Made by a program: the position numbers and the translations under genes. DNA of 64,000 bases from Paracyclopina nana (taxonomy: Eukaryota > Arthropoda > Copepoda > Cyclopoida > Cyclopettidae): contig JAGUCH010000002.1 of assembly GCA_019096065.1 (NCBI GenBank), positions 1,190,501 through 1,254,500 on the forward strand, in the 5' to 3' direction. Within the stretch, counting starts at the first letter, position 1; every line of letters begins with the position of its first letter. This document shows, one piece after another, positions 15,708 to 25,445 of the stretch. The notes under the pieces were generated by a model. The model did no database searches and was not told where the DNA came from. It saw only the letters and a program-made list of their open reading frames with translations.

Positions 15708-18347
15708 TTAGAGTTTCAAAAATGGAACAATATCTGATGGATCGTAGCCAAACAAGAGGAAATCGTATGCGTACATTTCTGCCAACTTTTTCGCCTTTTC
15801 TGGTCGAATTTGTGCGAAAAATTCCTTGGCAACTTGATCTGAGGATCCGCCATGAGAAATGTGCAAATTTTTGGGCTGGAACATTTCTAGTTTGCTCTGC
15901 AAAAAAATTAATTAATACAAACGGACAGCAATGATGCAAAATAATTATTATACAATGTTGTGAATGTAAGCGATGTCTTCATTGAAAGTTTCAATTTTGC
16001 CAATTATGTCATAATTGATGTTGCAAATATCGCATTTCTTCCAGAAATATCTCAAATGCACATCCTGCTCATCTTGTTTAGACAAGACAAAATCCACAAA
16101 TTGCTCAAAATTGGGAATATTTGAGGCGCCCTAAAAAAATACGGAAAACTAGTTAGGCGTCCAAGGCGGAGGAGAGTGGCGCCTCTCCGACTCGGATCAT
16201 TTGAGCGGAGCGCGCGAAATCAGTTTTTCACGCGCACTGAGAGGCGTTATGGGCGCAAAAAATGGGTAGATTAAGAAGAAATGAAAAATGCTCAGCCTCT
16301 GAGCTTTTAATTGATCTTTTTATATACTGTAATACGATTTCCTCGTGTTATAATTCAGTTTACCGATCCGACTCAGCTCTTTTATTTCACAGTTCTTTCT
16401 AAGCAATTTAGGGGGATATTAAATACTTAATGGCCCTGGGATTTTAAGTAATTTAATGCCCCTCATATTCCATGGAACTAATCCAAATTCCAAAGTAGAA
16501 AAGAGAGAAGCTCATCCTAGAGTCGAACCTCAGACAGGTGGATTAACATACCAATGCACTAACCACTGAGCTATGGAAACATCATGAAAATTGCATGCTA
16601 TGTACAGGACTTTACCATAACTTAAGCCAGATAAAGAAATAAAAAAGTTAAGGAATGACTGGGGTTTGAACTCTAGACTGCTGAATCAAGAACCCAGCGC
16701 TCTAACCATTGTGCCATAGGAACACCTCCGTATAAATGAATCTTAAAAGTCTATTTCATTGCTCCCAAACCACAGGATGCTTGCTCATGAGAGCCAGTGA
16801 AGCAACTAAAAACCGAGCAGCATTTTCTAGGGCACGGGGCAGCCCGGTAACTTCATTAAAACACTCAAAAATCATAATACAGAATATAAAATTGTATATT
16901 TCGAGCTAGGGCACGTAAAGTAGGGTTATTAAATAGCTGAGCAAGGATTTTAAAATGGGAAAACTCGAGTACAGCTTTACTAGCCCGAGCCTGCGAGGGC
17001 TGTAATTGTACCCTACTTTATGACCCTACTTTACGTGCCCCAGCTCGAAATAAATAACTATTAATTACCTGATCATCATCAGCAGAAGAAGAAGGGAAAT
17101 CGTTGAAAATGGTCTGCCGCCAATTTTTGTAGCTACTGTCCACAACTTTATCACGGTAAGTGGAAACGAGTCTTGTGAATGGATGCCTTACAAAAGTGAT
17201 TTTTAAAGCATTGTGCAGCAAAATGGTCTTTTCGTCCATTCCCAACTTGGCTGGTAAATTGAATAAAATCCGTCCAAAGGTATGAAATTTGCCTCTCCAT
17301 TTCTTCACCAAAGATGGAGGCAAATTGGCCAGATCCTGTTTAAAAGGAAAACAGCTCGAATTTGAATGAATTCACTCAAAAATCAGACTTTGGGTCGGTC
17401 TTTGGCTGGTTCTTAATGCAACCTTTCCACCGTTACCGGGTAACGGTGCTGAAATACCGTTATGTAGTGAAAAGTCAGGTATTTAAATACATTTCAACTA
17501 CATAAGGGTATTCAAATACCGTTACCTGGTCACGATCAATAAAGATCCAGCCTTTATGCAACCTTTTGTTGCCAGTTACCAGGAAACGGTATTAAAATAC
17601 CTAGCTTATGGTTTTCTCATCATTAGCTGGTGACTGGTATTTAAATACCCTATGTAGTAAAAAAGTATTTAAGTACATAGGGTATTTAAATACCCGTCTA
17701 CAGCTAATGATGAGAAAACCTGCTAAGGACCGGGCCTATGTCGTGAAAAGCCAGGTTTTGGCTGATTATTTACGCAACCTTTTAATTGTTACCAAGAAAC
17801 GGTATTTAAATACCCCATATGTAATGGAAAGGAATTTAAAGGGTATTTAAATACCCTTATGTAGTGGAAAGGAATTGAACCTTATGTGGAAAGGAATTTA
17901 AAGGGTATTTAAATACCGTTTCTTGGCAACTATTAAAAGGTTGCCTAAAGAACCAGCCTTTTTTACCCTAAAATAGGAATACCAAGTTGTGGTGCCAGCT
18001 TTTCCATTGCCACAATAAGCAATCTGCAACATTTGAAAATTAATCGTTATTTTGAAAATTATTTCAATGGCTTTCACCTGATTCGGTATGCTGATGATGA
18101 TATCATGATCAATGACATTTTCGTCCATTATGCCGGTTGTCAGGTTCAATTTTGCACACATTTCATGCAACTTTCTCTGCCGTTGAAAATAGATTCCCTC
18201 GCCTAAGATTCTCACTTCTTCTGGCTTATTAGCAATAGCATCAAAATTGATCGCGAGAAAAAACGTTACAAAAATAAACAACGAAACTGATGCAATTGCA
18301 AAATTACTGTGCATTTTCCTAGCTGCAACACTTTTGCAAGTGATCAT
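15708..18347 (-). CDS. Carbohydrate sulfotransferase (Sulfotransfer_2 / CHST8-14-like), Golgi type II membrane protein
   Basis: Five exons, all joined in phase 0: 18347-18078, 18023-17967, 17335-17069, 16130-15954 and 15896-15708 (319 residues; 308 if the second in-frame ATG at 18314 is used). Enzymes of this family transfer sulfate from PAPS to glycan chains in the Golgi. Seen: an N-terminal hydrophobic anchor (about residues 16-34), the 5'-phosphosulfate loop CGNGKAGTTTW (about 94-104), and the 3'-phosphate motif VRHPFTRLVSTYRDKV (about 158-173). The region CDICNINYDIIGKIETFNED matches the family's later conserved block. Introns 2 and 3 are packed with foldback repeats, and the 5' leader is tandemly repeated upstream. 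The exact glycan substrate cannot be read from sequence. Confidence 0.88.
16508..16580 (-). repeat. tRNA-derived segment 1 in copy A
   Basis: The minus strand starts GTTTCCATAGCTCAGTGGTT and carries GAGGTTCGACTC downstream. Box A and box B spacing is tRNA-like, but acceptor and T-stem pairing is poor, so it is a pseudo-tRNA or SINE head rather than a working tRNA. Confidence 0.6.
16652..16724 (-). repeat. tRNA-derived segment 2 in copy A
   Basis: The minus strand starts GTTCCTATGGCACAATGGTT and has AGAGTTCAAACCCCAG as its T-arm-like part. The anticodon arm can fold (CTGGG/TTCAG around a CTT triplet) but the acceptor stem does not pair. Same interpretation as segment 1. Confidence 0.55.
17404..17958. 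repeat. Foldback MITE cluster (GGCTGGTTCT family) in sulfotransferase intron 2
   Basis: 17404-17552 is one copy bounded by GGCTGGTTCT and GATCCAGCC. 17553-17958 is a longer, rearranged run of the same words (ATTTAAATACC, TACCAGGTAACG-like arms), ending AAAGAACCAGCC. Arms and orientation suggest nested or serial insertions. Confidence 0.75.
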
Positions 18348-18466
18348 TCAAAATGTTCTCATATACACACATGTGTCCATTTTACAGGAAAAAATGCGCC
18401 ATCCTTCGAAAAGCCAGCTTACTGTGCATTTTGTCTGCAACACTTTTGCAACCTAAGTGATCATTG

Positions 18467-18629
18467 GGCTGGTTCTGTATGCAACATTTTGATCGTTACC
18501 AGGTAACGGTATTTAAATACCCTTATGTAGTGGAGAGGTATTTTAACACCAGGCTTTTCACTACATAAGGGTATTTAAACTTGATCGTTATACCAGGTAA
18601 CGATAGAAAGGTTGCATTAAGAACCAGCC
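18467..18629. mobile_element. Foldback MITE, GGCTGGTTCT family
   Basis: Bounded by GGCTGGTTCTGTATGCAAC and AAGAACCAGCC, with inner arms TACCAGGTAACGGTATTTAA and its inverse. Non-coding. Confidence 0.75.
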
Positions 18630-18751
18630 AAAACATAAACACATGTATCCATTTTACAGAAAGAAATGCGCCATCCTTCGAAAAGCCAGCTTACTGTGCA
18701 TTTTGTCTGCAACAATTTTGCAACCTAAGTGATCATTGAAAATGTTCTCTA

Positions 18752-18912
18752 GGCTGGTTCTTTATGCAACATTTTGATCGTTACCAGTTAACGGTATATA
18801 AATACCCTTATGTAGTGGAGAGGTATTTTAACACCTGGATTTTCACTACATAAGGGTATTTAAACATGACCGTTACCAGGTAACAATAGAAAAGTTGCCT
18901 AAAGAACCAGCC
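18752..18912. mobile_element. Foldback MITE, GGCTGGTTCT family
   Basis: Same structure as 18467-18629, bounded by GGCTGGTTCTTTATGCAAC and TAAAGAACCAGCC. It resembles its neighbour more than the other copies do, as expected from the surrounding tandem duplication. Confidence 0.75.
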
Positions 18913-19140
18913 AATATATAAATACATGTATCAATTTTACAGGAAAAAAGCGCCATCCTTCGAAAAGCCAGCTTTCTCTTAAAATAGCAAAAACTGCCGA
19001 ATTTGGCAAAATGTCAAGAAATCACGGAAATAAGAGTCACATGGGGAGCTTTCAACTTGCACTTGCCACATTTATTTATATAAAATTGTTCATTTTCGGA
19101 TTTTTGCTGCTCAAATATTTGCACAACCGAAGCAGTAAAA

Positions 19141-22113
19141 ATGAGCGAGGACGAGGCAAAAACTAAATTGATTGGTCCAACTCCTCAAAATCCGGAGGAT
19201 TTCACAGTGGATTGGGCCAAATCCATTTTGAAGCACTACTATGAAAAAACGGGCGAAATTGATCCTGAATCAATTCAAGTGTTGGAGGTGCAAGCCAAGA
19301 AAAATTGCCTACAAGGAATTCTCAGCACAACTTTTGTAGTAGATGTCATTTTTGAAGCTCCTAACGACGAAGGAGAAACAGGTAAGCAGAAAAATTAACG
19401 GTTTTCAAAAAACGTCTTTTGGAATCCTCAACAAACTTTTAACAAAATTAAGTTAGCTTTTGGCAATCATGTAGAACATAAACGGTTTTCAGACAAATAC
19501 GTTGAAAATTAACGGTTTCCCATCAAAAACGTTTTTCAGCCCAAAATGTTGAAAATAAACGGCTTTCAGCCAAAACCGTTAGAAATTAACGGTTTTCACA
19601 CAAAAATGTTAAAATATAACGGTTTTCAGCCAAAAACATTTGAAAGAAACGGTTTTCAGCCAAAAAAGTTAAATTACCGTTTTTGCCAAAAAAATGTGAA
19701 AGAAACGGTTTTTATGCCAATAACGTTAGAAATTAACGGTTTTCACCTAAAAACGTTAAAAATTAACGGTTTTAAGACAAAAAGGTTTTGAAACGTATTG
19801 TAAACAATTAATTAAATGGGTCATTTTCGAGCATGGTGTTGTTTTCCAGAAATATTGAAAATAATGTATACGTTCGCAAATACGTTAGAAAATTGTTGTT
19901 GAAAACCATTAATTTCAGTACGTGAAACGAAGCATTTGTTTGCCAAAGTGCCGTTAAAAGATGACCCCAATTTCGCTTCTGTCAACATACGCGAACTGGT
20001 TATGCTCACCAGAGTTTTGCCCCAGCTCCAAAATTATTTGGACGAAGAGTGCCAAGGATTCTTCAGGCTGCCAATGCCAGACCTCATTTATTGCTACTAT
20101 GATGGCAAAGGCACCAATGATGTCTTTGTCTTTGGCAACCTTTTGGCAGAAGATTACGAGAACTTTGATGACTCCAAAGACTTTGATGAAGATCACATGA
20201 AATCCTTGCTGGAATGCCTCGCTCAGCTCCACGGCACTGGCCTGGCTTACAAAGTAATTAGCTACAAACTACCAGTTACTTAATTACCAGAAATTCTGAA
20301 TCCTCCCACGCCAAAATTAATCCTTTCCCAACCAGAAATTTTCCCAAGTTTTCTGAAAGTTATTGTAACGCGTTAGCACTCCTTTGTTTTACCCAGGTTG
20401 AGTTTATGTCGTTATGTAACATTAACTGCCTTACCACCTATGTATAAAAATCAAAGGTGACTTGGAAAATTAGCGTTTTAGATTTTACTTTGGCCTCAAG
20501 CCTGTTAATGTTACATAATGACATAAAATCTTTGTTGATAATGCGTATATAAGTTTCACTGAGGATTATTTTGGCGTATGAGGGCTCATAATTTCTGGTT
20601 GAGTCAGTGAAACTTATGCATTATATCAACATAGAGTTTATGTCACTATGTAAAATTTACTGCCTTGACGTAATATCTAAAACACCAATTATCGATGTCA
20701 CCTTTGATTTTTTACATAGGTGGTATGGCAGTTAATGTTACATAACGACATAAACTCAACCTGGTTAATACAAAGGAGTGCTAGCACGTCACAATAACTT
20801 TCAGAAAACTTGGGAAAATTTCTGGTTGGGCAATTAGGTATCCAAGGCGGGGAGACGTGCTTTGCCGACTCAAATAATTTGAGCGGAGCAGTATCATCAC
20901 CCCCTTCGCCTACTCACCTCGCTCCGCTCGATTAAATGATTATTCTCTTATAGAAAAAAGTTGGAGGATCTCACCATCAGCTCAAGGACGAATTTCCAGG
21001 GTTGGAGGAGCAGATTCAGTTGTGTGACATTCTGGACAACGAGAGAATGCTCGAGTTTTTCAGGCAACACTTCAGGGCTTTTTTGCATTACTTGGAAGAA
21101 TCTGAGCCAGCTCTGAGCCACCACACTGGCTACATGAGGAAAATGCACAAACATATCCTAAAAGTGATGGCAGCATTGGAGCAGTGTGGCTATGAGAGGC
21201 TCATCACAATTTGCCATGGCGATGCCAAGCCCAACAATTTCATGTTCCGGAACATCACCATTGACATTGAGGACTTGGAATGTGAAGGCTTGCAATCGAT
21301 CCTGATTGATTGGCAAGGCGGATTTGTGGGCTCAGTGGCCAATGACCTCATGTGGGCCATTTATCCCTTTTTGGAGGCCAACTCCAGCAAAAAGGTACCT
21401 ATATTTCTCAAATGAAAAATGGAAATCAAATGCTTAAGAAACGGTTTTAGGGAGAAATGTACCTGACTGCTTTGGAATACTATTTTGAGCAGCTTACAGT
21501 TGTCCTGGATACATTTGGATGCACCCTGCAAGACATGGACCTCCCGCTGACTTTTGAGGAGTTTTCCTCACTCCTGAAAAAGTGCCTCGTTTTGGAGTTC
21601 ATTGTGGTCACTGTGGTCAAGCCAATCCTGTCGATACCAGAGCCCCAAAAGCTGCTGAATTGGCACAAAGAAACGGAGAGGAATAAGAGGCGACGGTTCA
21701 AAAAGCACGTGGACAAGCCTGACCACAGCCAGGTTTTCACCAGTCCTAGGTTCACAGGGTTCTGCCATTTGTACTTCAAAATTGCCACAGCTCTGGGTGG
21801 ATTCCAGGAGTTGGGCAAAATCTACTTTGACATCATGAAGGAGACCATGTTTGACGCCAAATTGGAGGATGAGTTTGACAGTGATGTGGACACTCCGGAT
21901 CCAGATGTCGTTTACAGGATCATCAACGCTCCAATGCCAAGGCTGCCTCAATTAAAAATGCCTTCAGTGTCCATGCCCAATTTTGGGCTTCAGTGGCGAC
22001 GATTGAAAAGAAGGAAGTATTTGCTGGCCGCAATCACGACTGGACTTGTCGCAAGCTTATCTGGCTTAGGCCACTACTTTTATACCCATTATTATGTAAA
22101 AAATGTTATTTAA
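19141..22113 (+). CDS. CHK/ecdysteroid-kinase-like small-molecule kinase (EcKinase family) with a C-terminal membrane anchor
   Basis: Four exons, 19141-19381, 19919-20253, 20954-21394 and 21451-22113, give 559 residues. The family phosphorylates small molecules (ecdysteroids are known substrates in insects) using a choline-kinase-like fold. Seen: the catalytic loop CHGDAKPNNFMF with HGD at about residues 280-282, and the metal-binding motif LIDWQ at about 309-313, both standard for the family. The protein is longer than a typical ~400-residue member. It ends with a basic segment (KRRKY), a hydrophobic helix (LLAAITTGLVASLSGLGHYF) and a short polar tail, so it may be tail-anchored. Intron 1 has a minisatellite and intron 3 a palindromic MITE. 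Its 3' exon is repeated twice downstream. Substrate unknown. Confidence 0.9.
19486..19795 (+). repeat. Minisatellite, ~30-36-bp unit built on AACGGTTTTCAGCCAAAAACG
   Basis: About nine imperfect units in intron 1 of the CHK-kinase-like gene. One plus-strand frame stays open for about 80 codons (19546-19791) and would read a repeating INGF-Q/H-P/T-K pattern. Because it lies between well-defined splice sites I treat it as intronic repeat. Confidence 0.8.
20337..20830. mobile_element. Long-TIR palindromic MITE (CCCAACCAGAAATT family), copy 1
   Basis: About 494 bp with arms of roughly 135 bp that are near-perfect inverse copies. It starts CCCAACCAGAAATTTTCCC and ends GGGAAAATTTCTGGTTGGG. The arms contain GAGTTTATGTCGTTATGTAA. 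A second, smaller inverted pair lies in the middle. It sits in intron 3 of the CHK-kinase-like gene. A related shorter copy is at about 54766-55050. Confidence 0.8.
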
Positions 22114-22548
22114 CATCAAAAATATAATTTGGCTCAAAATGCAAGAGGAGCAGTCAGCCAACAGCTAGGCAAATCCAGTCTTAGGTTCACAGGATTCTGC
22201 CATTTTTGCCTTAAAATTGCCACAGCTCTTGGCAGATTCCAAGAGTTGGGCAAAATCTACTTTGACATCATGAAGGAGACCATGTTTGACGCCAAATTGG
22301 AGGATGAGTTTGACAGCGATGTGGACACTCCGGATCCAGATGTAGTTTACAGGATCATCAACGCTCCAATGCCAAGGCTGCCTCAATTAAAGATGCCTTC
22401 AGTGTCCATGCCCGATTTTGGGCTTCAGTGGCGACGATTGAAAAGAAGGAAGTATTTGCTGGCCGCAATCACGACTGGACTTGTCGCAAGCTTATCTGGC
22501 TTAGGCCACTACTTTTATACCCATTATTATGTAAAAAATGTTATTTAA
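22114..22548 (+). pseudogene. Tandem copy of the CHK-kinase-like gene's 3' exon (copy 2, frame intact)
   Basis: Repeats the terminal ~435 bp of the gene (compare 21747-22113). From about 22180 the frame is unbroken to the same ending YVKNVI and stop, including the hydrophobic anchor. It lacks all kinase motifs and any start of its own. It could at most serve as 3' UTR or an alternative last exon if an upstream splice reached it. Confidence 0.8.
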
Positions 22549-22825
22549 CATCAAAAATATATAATTTGGCTCAAAATGCAAGAGGAGCAGTCAGCCAACA
22601 GCAAGGCAAATCCAGTCTTAGGTTCACAGGGTTCTGCCATTTGTACCTCAAAATTGCCACAGCTCTGGGCGGATTCCAAGAGTTGGGCAAAATCTACTTA
22701 GACATCATGAAGGAGACCATTTTTTAGGCTAAATAAGAGGATGAGGTATACAACCAAGTGAACACTCAAGATCCGGATGAGGTTTACAGGATCGTCAACG
22801 GTTTATATGTGAAAAATAATTAAAT
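22549..22825 (+). pseudogene. Third, decayed copy of the CHK-kinase-like 3' exon
   Basis: Starts like copy 2 with the same spacer. The frame breaks by an in-frame stop after MKETIF, and an internal deletion removes the middle. Remnants of DPDEVYRIVNG and YVKN are visible near 22770-22820. It ends about 30 bp before the STEEP1 stop codon on the other strand. Confidence 0.75.
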
Positions 22826-22852
22826 CAAATTTCAAAATTATTAAGGTATATT

Positions 22853-23638
22853 CTATAATCTTTCTAGTAAGGTGCCACGTGGTTTGGCAGACTTTTTGGC
22901 CTCCTCCTCTTCATCCTGGAGCTTCCTTTTGTTCATACCTTTTCGTTCCAGTTGCTTCTCAATGATTTTAGCATTGAGAGCATATGAATCAGCAATTTCT
23001 TTCTGCAAACAAAGGCGGGGGAAAAAGCAACGTTAGCAAAGCTCATGTAAGAGAAATGTGTAGAAGAAAAAGCCTATAGTCACCTCTTCTAATTCATCTT
23101 CATCGTCAGAAATGGTCGACACCGTGACACTCGAGAATTTGCCCATATTTTTCGTTTTGCTGATGGCTTCTCTTTGCGAAATTTGCGGAATGATTTGGTC
23201 TTTGCTGACTTTGTTCTGCGACGAAGACACGACAGCGCCCTTGAAAATGAAGGTGACATTCGAGTTGCGGTCATGCCGGTAGAACTGTTGCAAATTGCAG
23301 TTTTTGCACTTGTACCGAAACTGCTTCTCCACGCCCTTTTCGGGCCTTTTGATGTAGACAACCTCGTCGAAAAGTGGCGTGATTTTGTGAGTATGTTTCG
23401 AGCCATCAATCACTCTCGCTCCATCTTGTTCTCGTAACGGCAACTTTTCAATCACTCGATCTGAAGATAATGGCTAATTTTTAATGAAATTGCTGGGGAA
23501 ACGTTTGACGGATTCTTTACCTAAAATGACGGCCATTTGGCCGCACAAGCAATAGTATAAATGCAAAGCTTGGTCTTCTTTTGAGCTCTTCTTTGCTTGA
23601 TCTTCCACTGCGATCGACCGAGAAATGATCTTCGGCAT
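22853..23638 (-). CDS. STEEP1: STEEP1 homologue (CXorf56/UPF0428 family)
   Basis: Three exons, 23638-23521, 23460-23084 and 23002-22853, give 214 residues, close to human STEEP1 (222). It starts [10 protein letters not shown] as in the family, then [14 protein letters not shown] and the region [14 protein letters not shown]. The most conserved block, [12 protein letters not shown] followed by an acidic stretch, is intact, and so is [20 protein letters not shown] near the C-terminus. In vertebrates STEEP1 promotes STING exit from the ER; it is also found with spliceosomal material. The family is conserved well beyond animals with STING, so the ancestral role is less clear. Convergent with the CHK-kinase-like gene. 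Confidence 0.95.
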
Positions 23639-23984
23639 TTTATTTTGTTTTTCTTAACGCGTTGCGATTTCGCGAGTTTTCGCAATTCTCAGCGCCTTGT
23701 TATTATTTCTCAACGCTTTTGTTTTGGTGAACTTGTCGACTTTTTTTGGGTCCTTTTTTCCGCCCTTTGAGAATATTTATTTGATTATAAAAGTGAATTG
23801 TGCTTGAATTAGTCTTACAATAGCTCAACTACAAACGCAACTCAAATTAACTCCTTTTATTTCCTTAATTTTTGGCAAAAAAGAGGCCTCATGCCATGAA
23901 TTGCTGGCTGGCTAGACTTATTTTTCCGACCCTCGCCTCGTCAAAGTGTCAGAACGCTGAACAAAATTCAAAATAAGAAGAAAA

Positions 23985-24240
23985 CTGAGAATTTGCTTAT
24001 TTGCTCAATGAAACTCACTTGCTTGTTTTTCGCAAATTTCTGGCTTATTTGGATGATAGGATCGGTAGCAATGACGTATTTTACGCATGAGAATACGGAA
24101 GAAACAAAAATGGTTATAGCGGAGGCGGACAGAGTACCAACATTATCTTGTTTAACTGAGGAGGTTACTGATTTTGAGGCCAACCTCATCACTGGTTTAG
24201 AGGCAATAACGGTACACTAGGAATGTTAAATCGTTTTTAA
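23985..24240 (+). pseudogene. Decayed copy of the Gly/Asn-rich secreted gene
   Basis: The 3' part aligns with the functional gene at 25446-25808: GAGGCAATAACGG, then AATCGTTTTTAACGA, followed by a similar 3' UTR (ATGATATCATGTAAACATC). The upstream frame is broken and the Gly repeats are mostly lost. Confidence 0.5.
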
Positions 24241-24339
24241 CGAATTTTTTACTAATGATATCATGTAAACATCATTAATTCAAACTGATTCTGAGTTTAG
24301 CTTCCTCACAATTCACATCTTGGTGACTTTTTAGGGTTC

Positions 24340-24830
24340 TGCATCTGCCTTTAAGAGTTCCTTGACATACTCATTGGTAAAGGTTAGCTTTGGGTTCTTT
24401 ATATTCAAATAATATTAAGAGCCTTAATTAAGTCCAGAGCAAAAAATAGACTCTATATTTACATCTCTTTAAAGAAGTCATCTAGATCTTCTGGTTTGTT
24501 ATTCTAGAACTTTGGCAAGTATTTCGCCAAAAATCGATACATTTTCAGGGCTATCAAATAGTAACCAGATGCTTTGATAACTTTGCTCATGTACATGTGC
24601 TGAATATTCAACATTAAGGTCAATTGATTTTTCAAAGTAAAAAATCCCTCAAATTCCCACCACCGATTTGCAATTGAAGCTGAATGATGACACCTCATGT
24701 GTGAAATCTGGTAATTTTTCATAAAAATTCCATTTGACTGAAAACTGTCAAAAAAGCTTAATCTGATTAAACATTTTAAATTCAAGCCATTTTCGATCGA
24801 TGACACTTCATAATTGATATCATTTTCCCT
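24340..24830 (-). pseudogene. Unrecognised minus-strand exon-like fragment, weakly ferritin-like
   Basis: After an acceptor-like CCACAG at ~24831 a frame runs about 107 codons to a TAG at 24507. It contains HHSASIANRWWEFEGFF and NQLTLMLNIQHMYMSK. The spacing of Q-x-x-L-x-L-x-x-x-x-x-Y-x-S is faintly like helix A of ferritin, but no iron-site residues can be assigned. A second open piece ending KELLKADAEP lies at 24340-24400. There is no start codon with a signal peptide and no firm donor. Probably a relic; function not assigned. Confidence 0.2.
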
Positions 24831-25305
24831 GTGGACGAGGAGGGCAATTTTCAGGCGCGTTCATGTGAAAGAAAAAATCTCCCCCTCGTCTCATCCATTT
24901 TGATTCAAGTCCAACATAAATTACACAACTCCTGTCTCTCTCACCTATGAGAACAAAACTTGGCATTTTCAGACAGAACATTCATTAACATGGATCAATA
25001 TGTACGCACTTACCATGCTTTTTTGTTTCAAATTCAAATTATGTTTTAAAAAATCCTATTCTAAGATGTATATAATAGTAGGTGAAATATTTGAAAGTAC
25101 ATTTTTTGCTCTGAAAAATCCAATGCCTTTGGCAGGGCGCAACTTGCTGAAAAAGAGCATTTTACTTGCTTGGCTCTCCGGAAAAAACCTGTTTGGCATG
25201 CGAGGCATTTTACTTGGGCATTGGGTTGGGCTGTCTCCCAGCAAGTTGTGGCGTTGCTGTGGTGAGCATCCAGCTTTGTTCATCTTGCAGGTAGACCCAA
25301 AGACT

Positions 25306-25345
25306 TGCCTATAAATATTTCGTGCCTACCTAAAAAGATTGTCTA
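25306..25345 (+). promoter_or_regulatory. TATA-box promoter of the Gly/Asn-rich secreted gene
   Basis: CTATAAATA near 25309-25318 precedes a likely start site about 30 bp downstream. The 5' leader then appears to be spliced (AAATC|GTGAGT near 25383 to TTTCTAAAG|GCG near 25438), placing the start codon 8 bp after the acceptor. Confidence 0.5.
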
Positions 25346-25445
25346 TTATCACCCAGGTTTTCCCCAATCAGCAACCAAAAATCGTGAGTGCATGATAAAC
25401 GTCAAAAACCGTCTTAATTGAGTACTTTTTTCTAAAGGCGAAAGC

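Larger units (their letters stand above)
16317..17066. repeat. Composite interspersed repeat with two tRNA-like segments and a foldback end (copy A)
   Basis: Shares ~750 bp with 28923-29727, beginning TATATACTGTAATACG and ending CAGCTCGAAATAAATAACTA. On the minus strand it contains two tRNA-like stretches (16580-16508 and 16724-16652) with box A-like TAGCTCAGTGGTTAG and box B-like GGTTCGA words. Its 3' part is an inverted repeat built on GAGCTNGGGCACGTAAA. It lies in sulfotransferase intron 3. Read as a composite SINE/MITE. Confidence 0.8.
18309..18980. repeat. Triplicated sulfotransferase 5' leader interleaved with MITEs
   Basis: A block containing GCGCCATCCTTCGAAAAGCC and TGCAACACTTTTGCAACCTA occurs three times, near 18340-18466, 18630-18751 and 18913-18980, with period about 285 bp. 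The first block overlaps the first coding exon of the sulfotransferase. A GGCTGGTTCT foldback element sits between copies (18467-18629 and 18752-18912), so MITE and host leader were copied together. Confidence 0.75.

Noticed and set aside
16508-16724. Two tRNA genes on the minus strand.
   Set aside because: Box A and box B words are present, but acceptor and T stems do not pair well, and the same tandem pair recurs inside a dispersed repeat, so they are tRNA-derived repeats.
24340-24830. A functional ferritin gene.
   Set aside because: Only a faint helix-A-like spacing is visible; no iron ligands, no signal peptide or start, and an in-frame stop.
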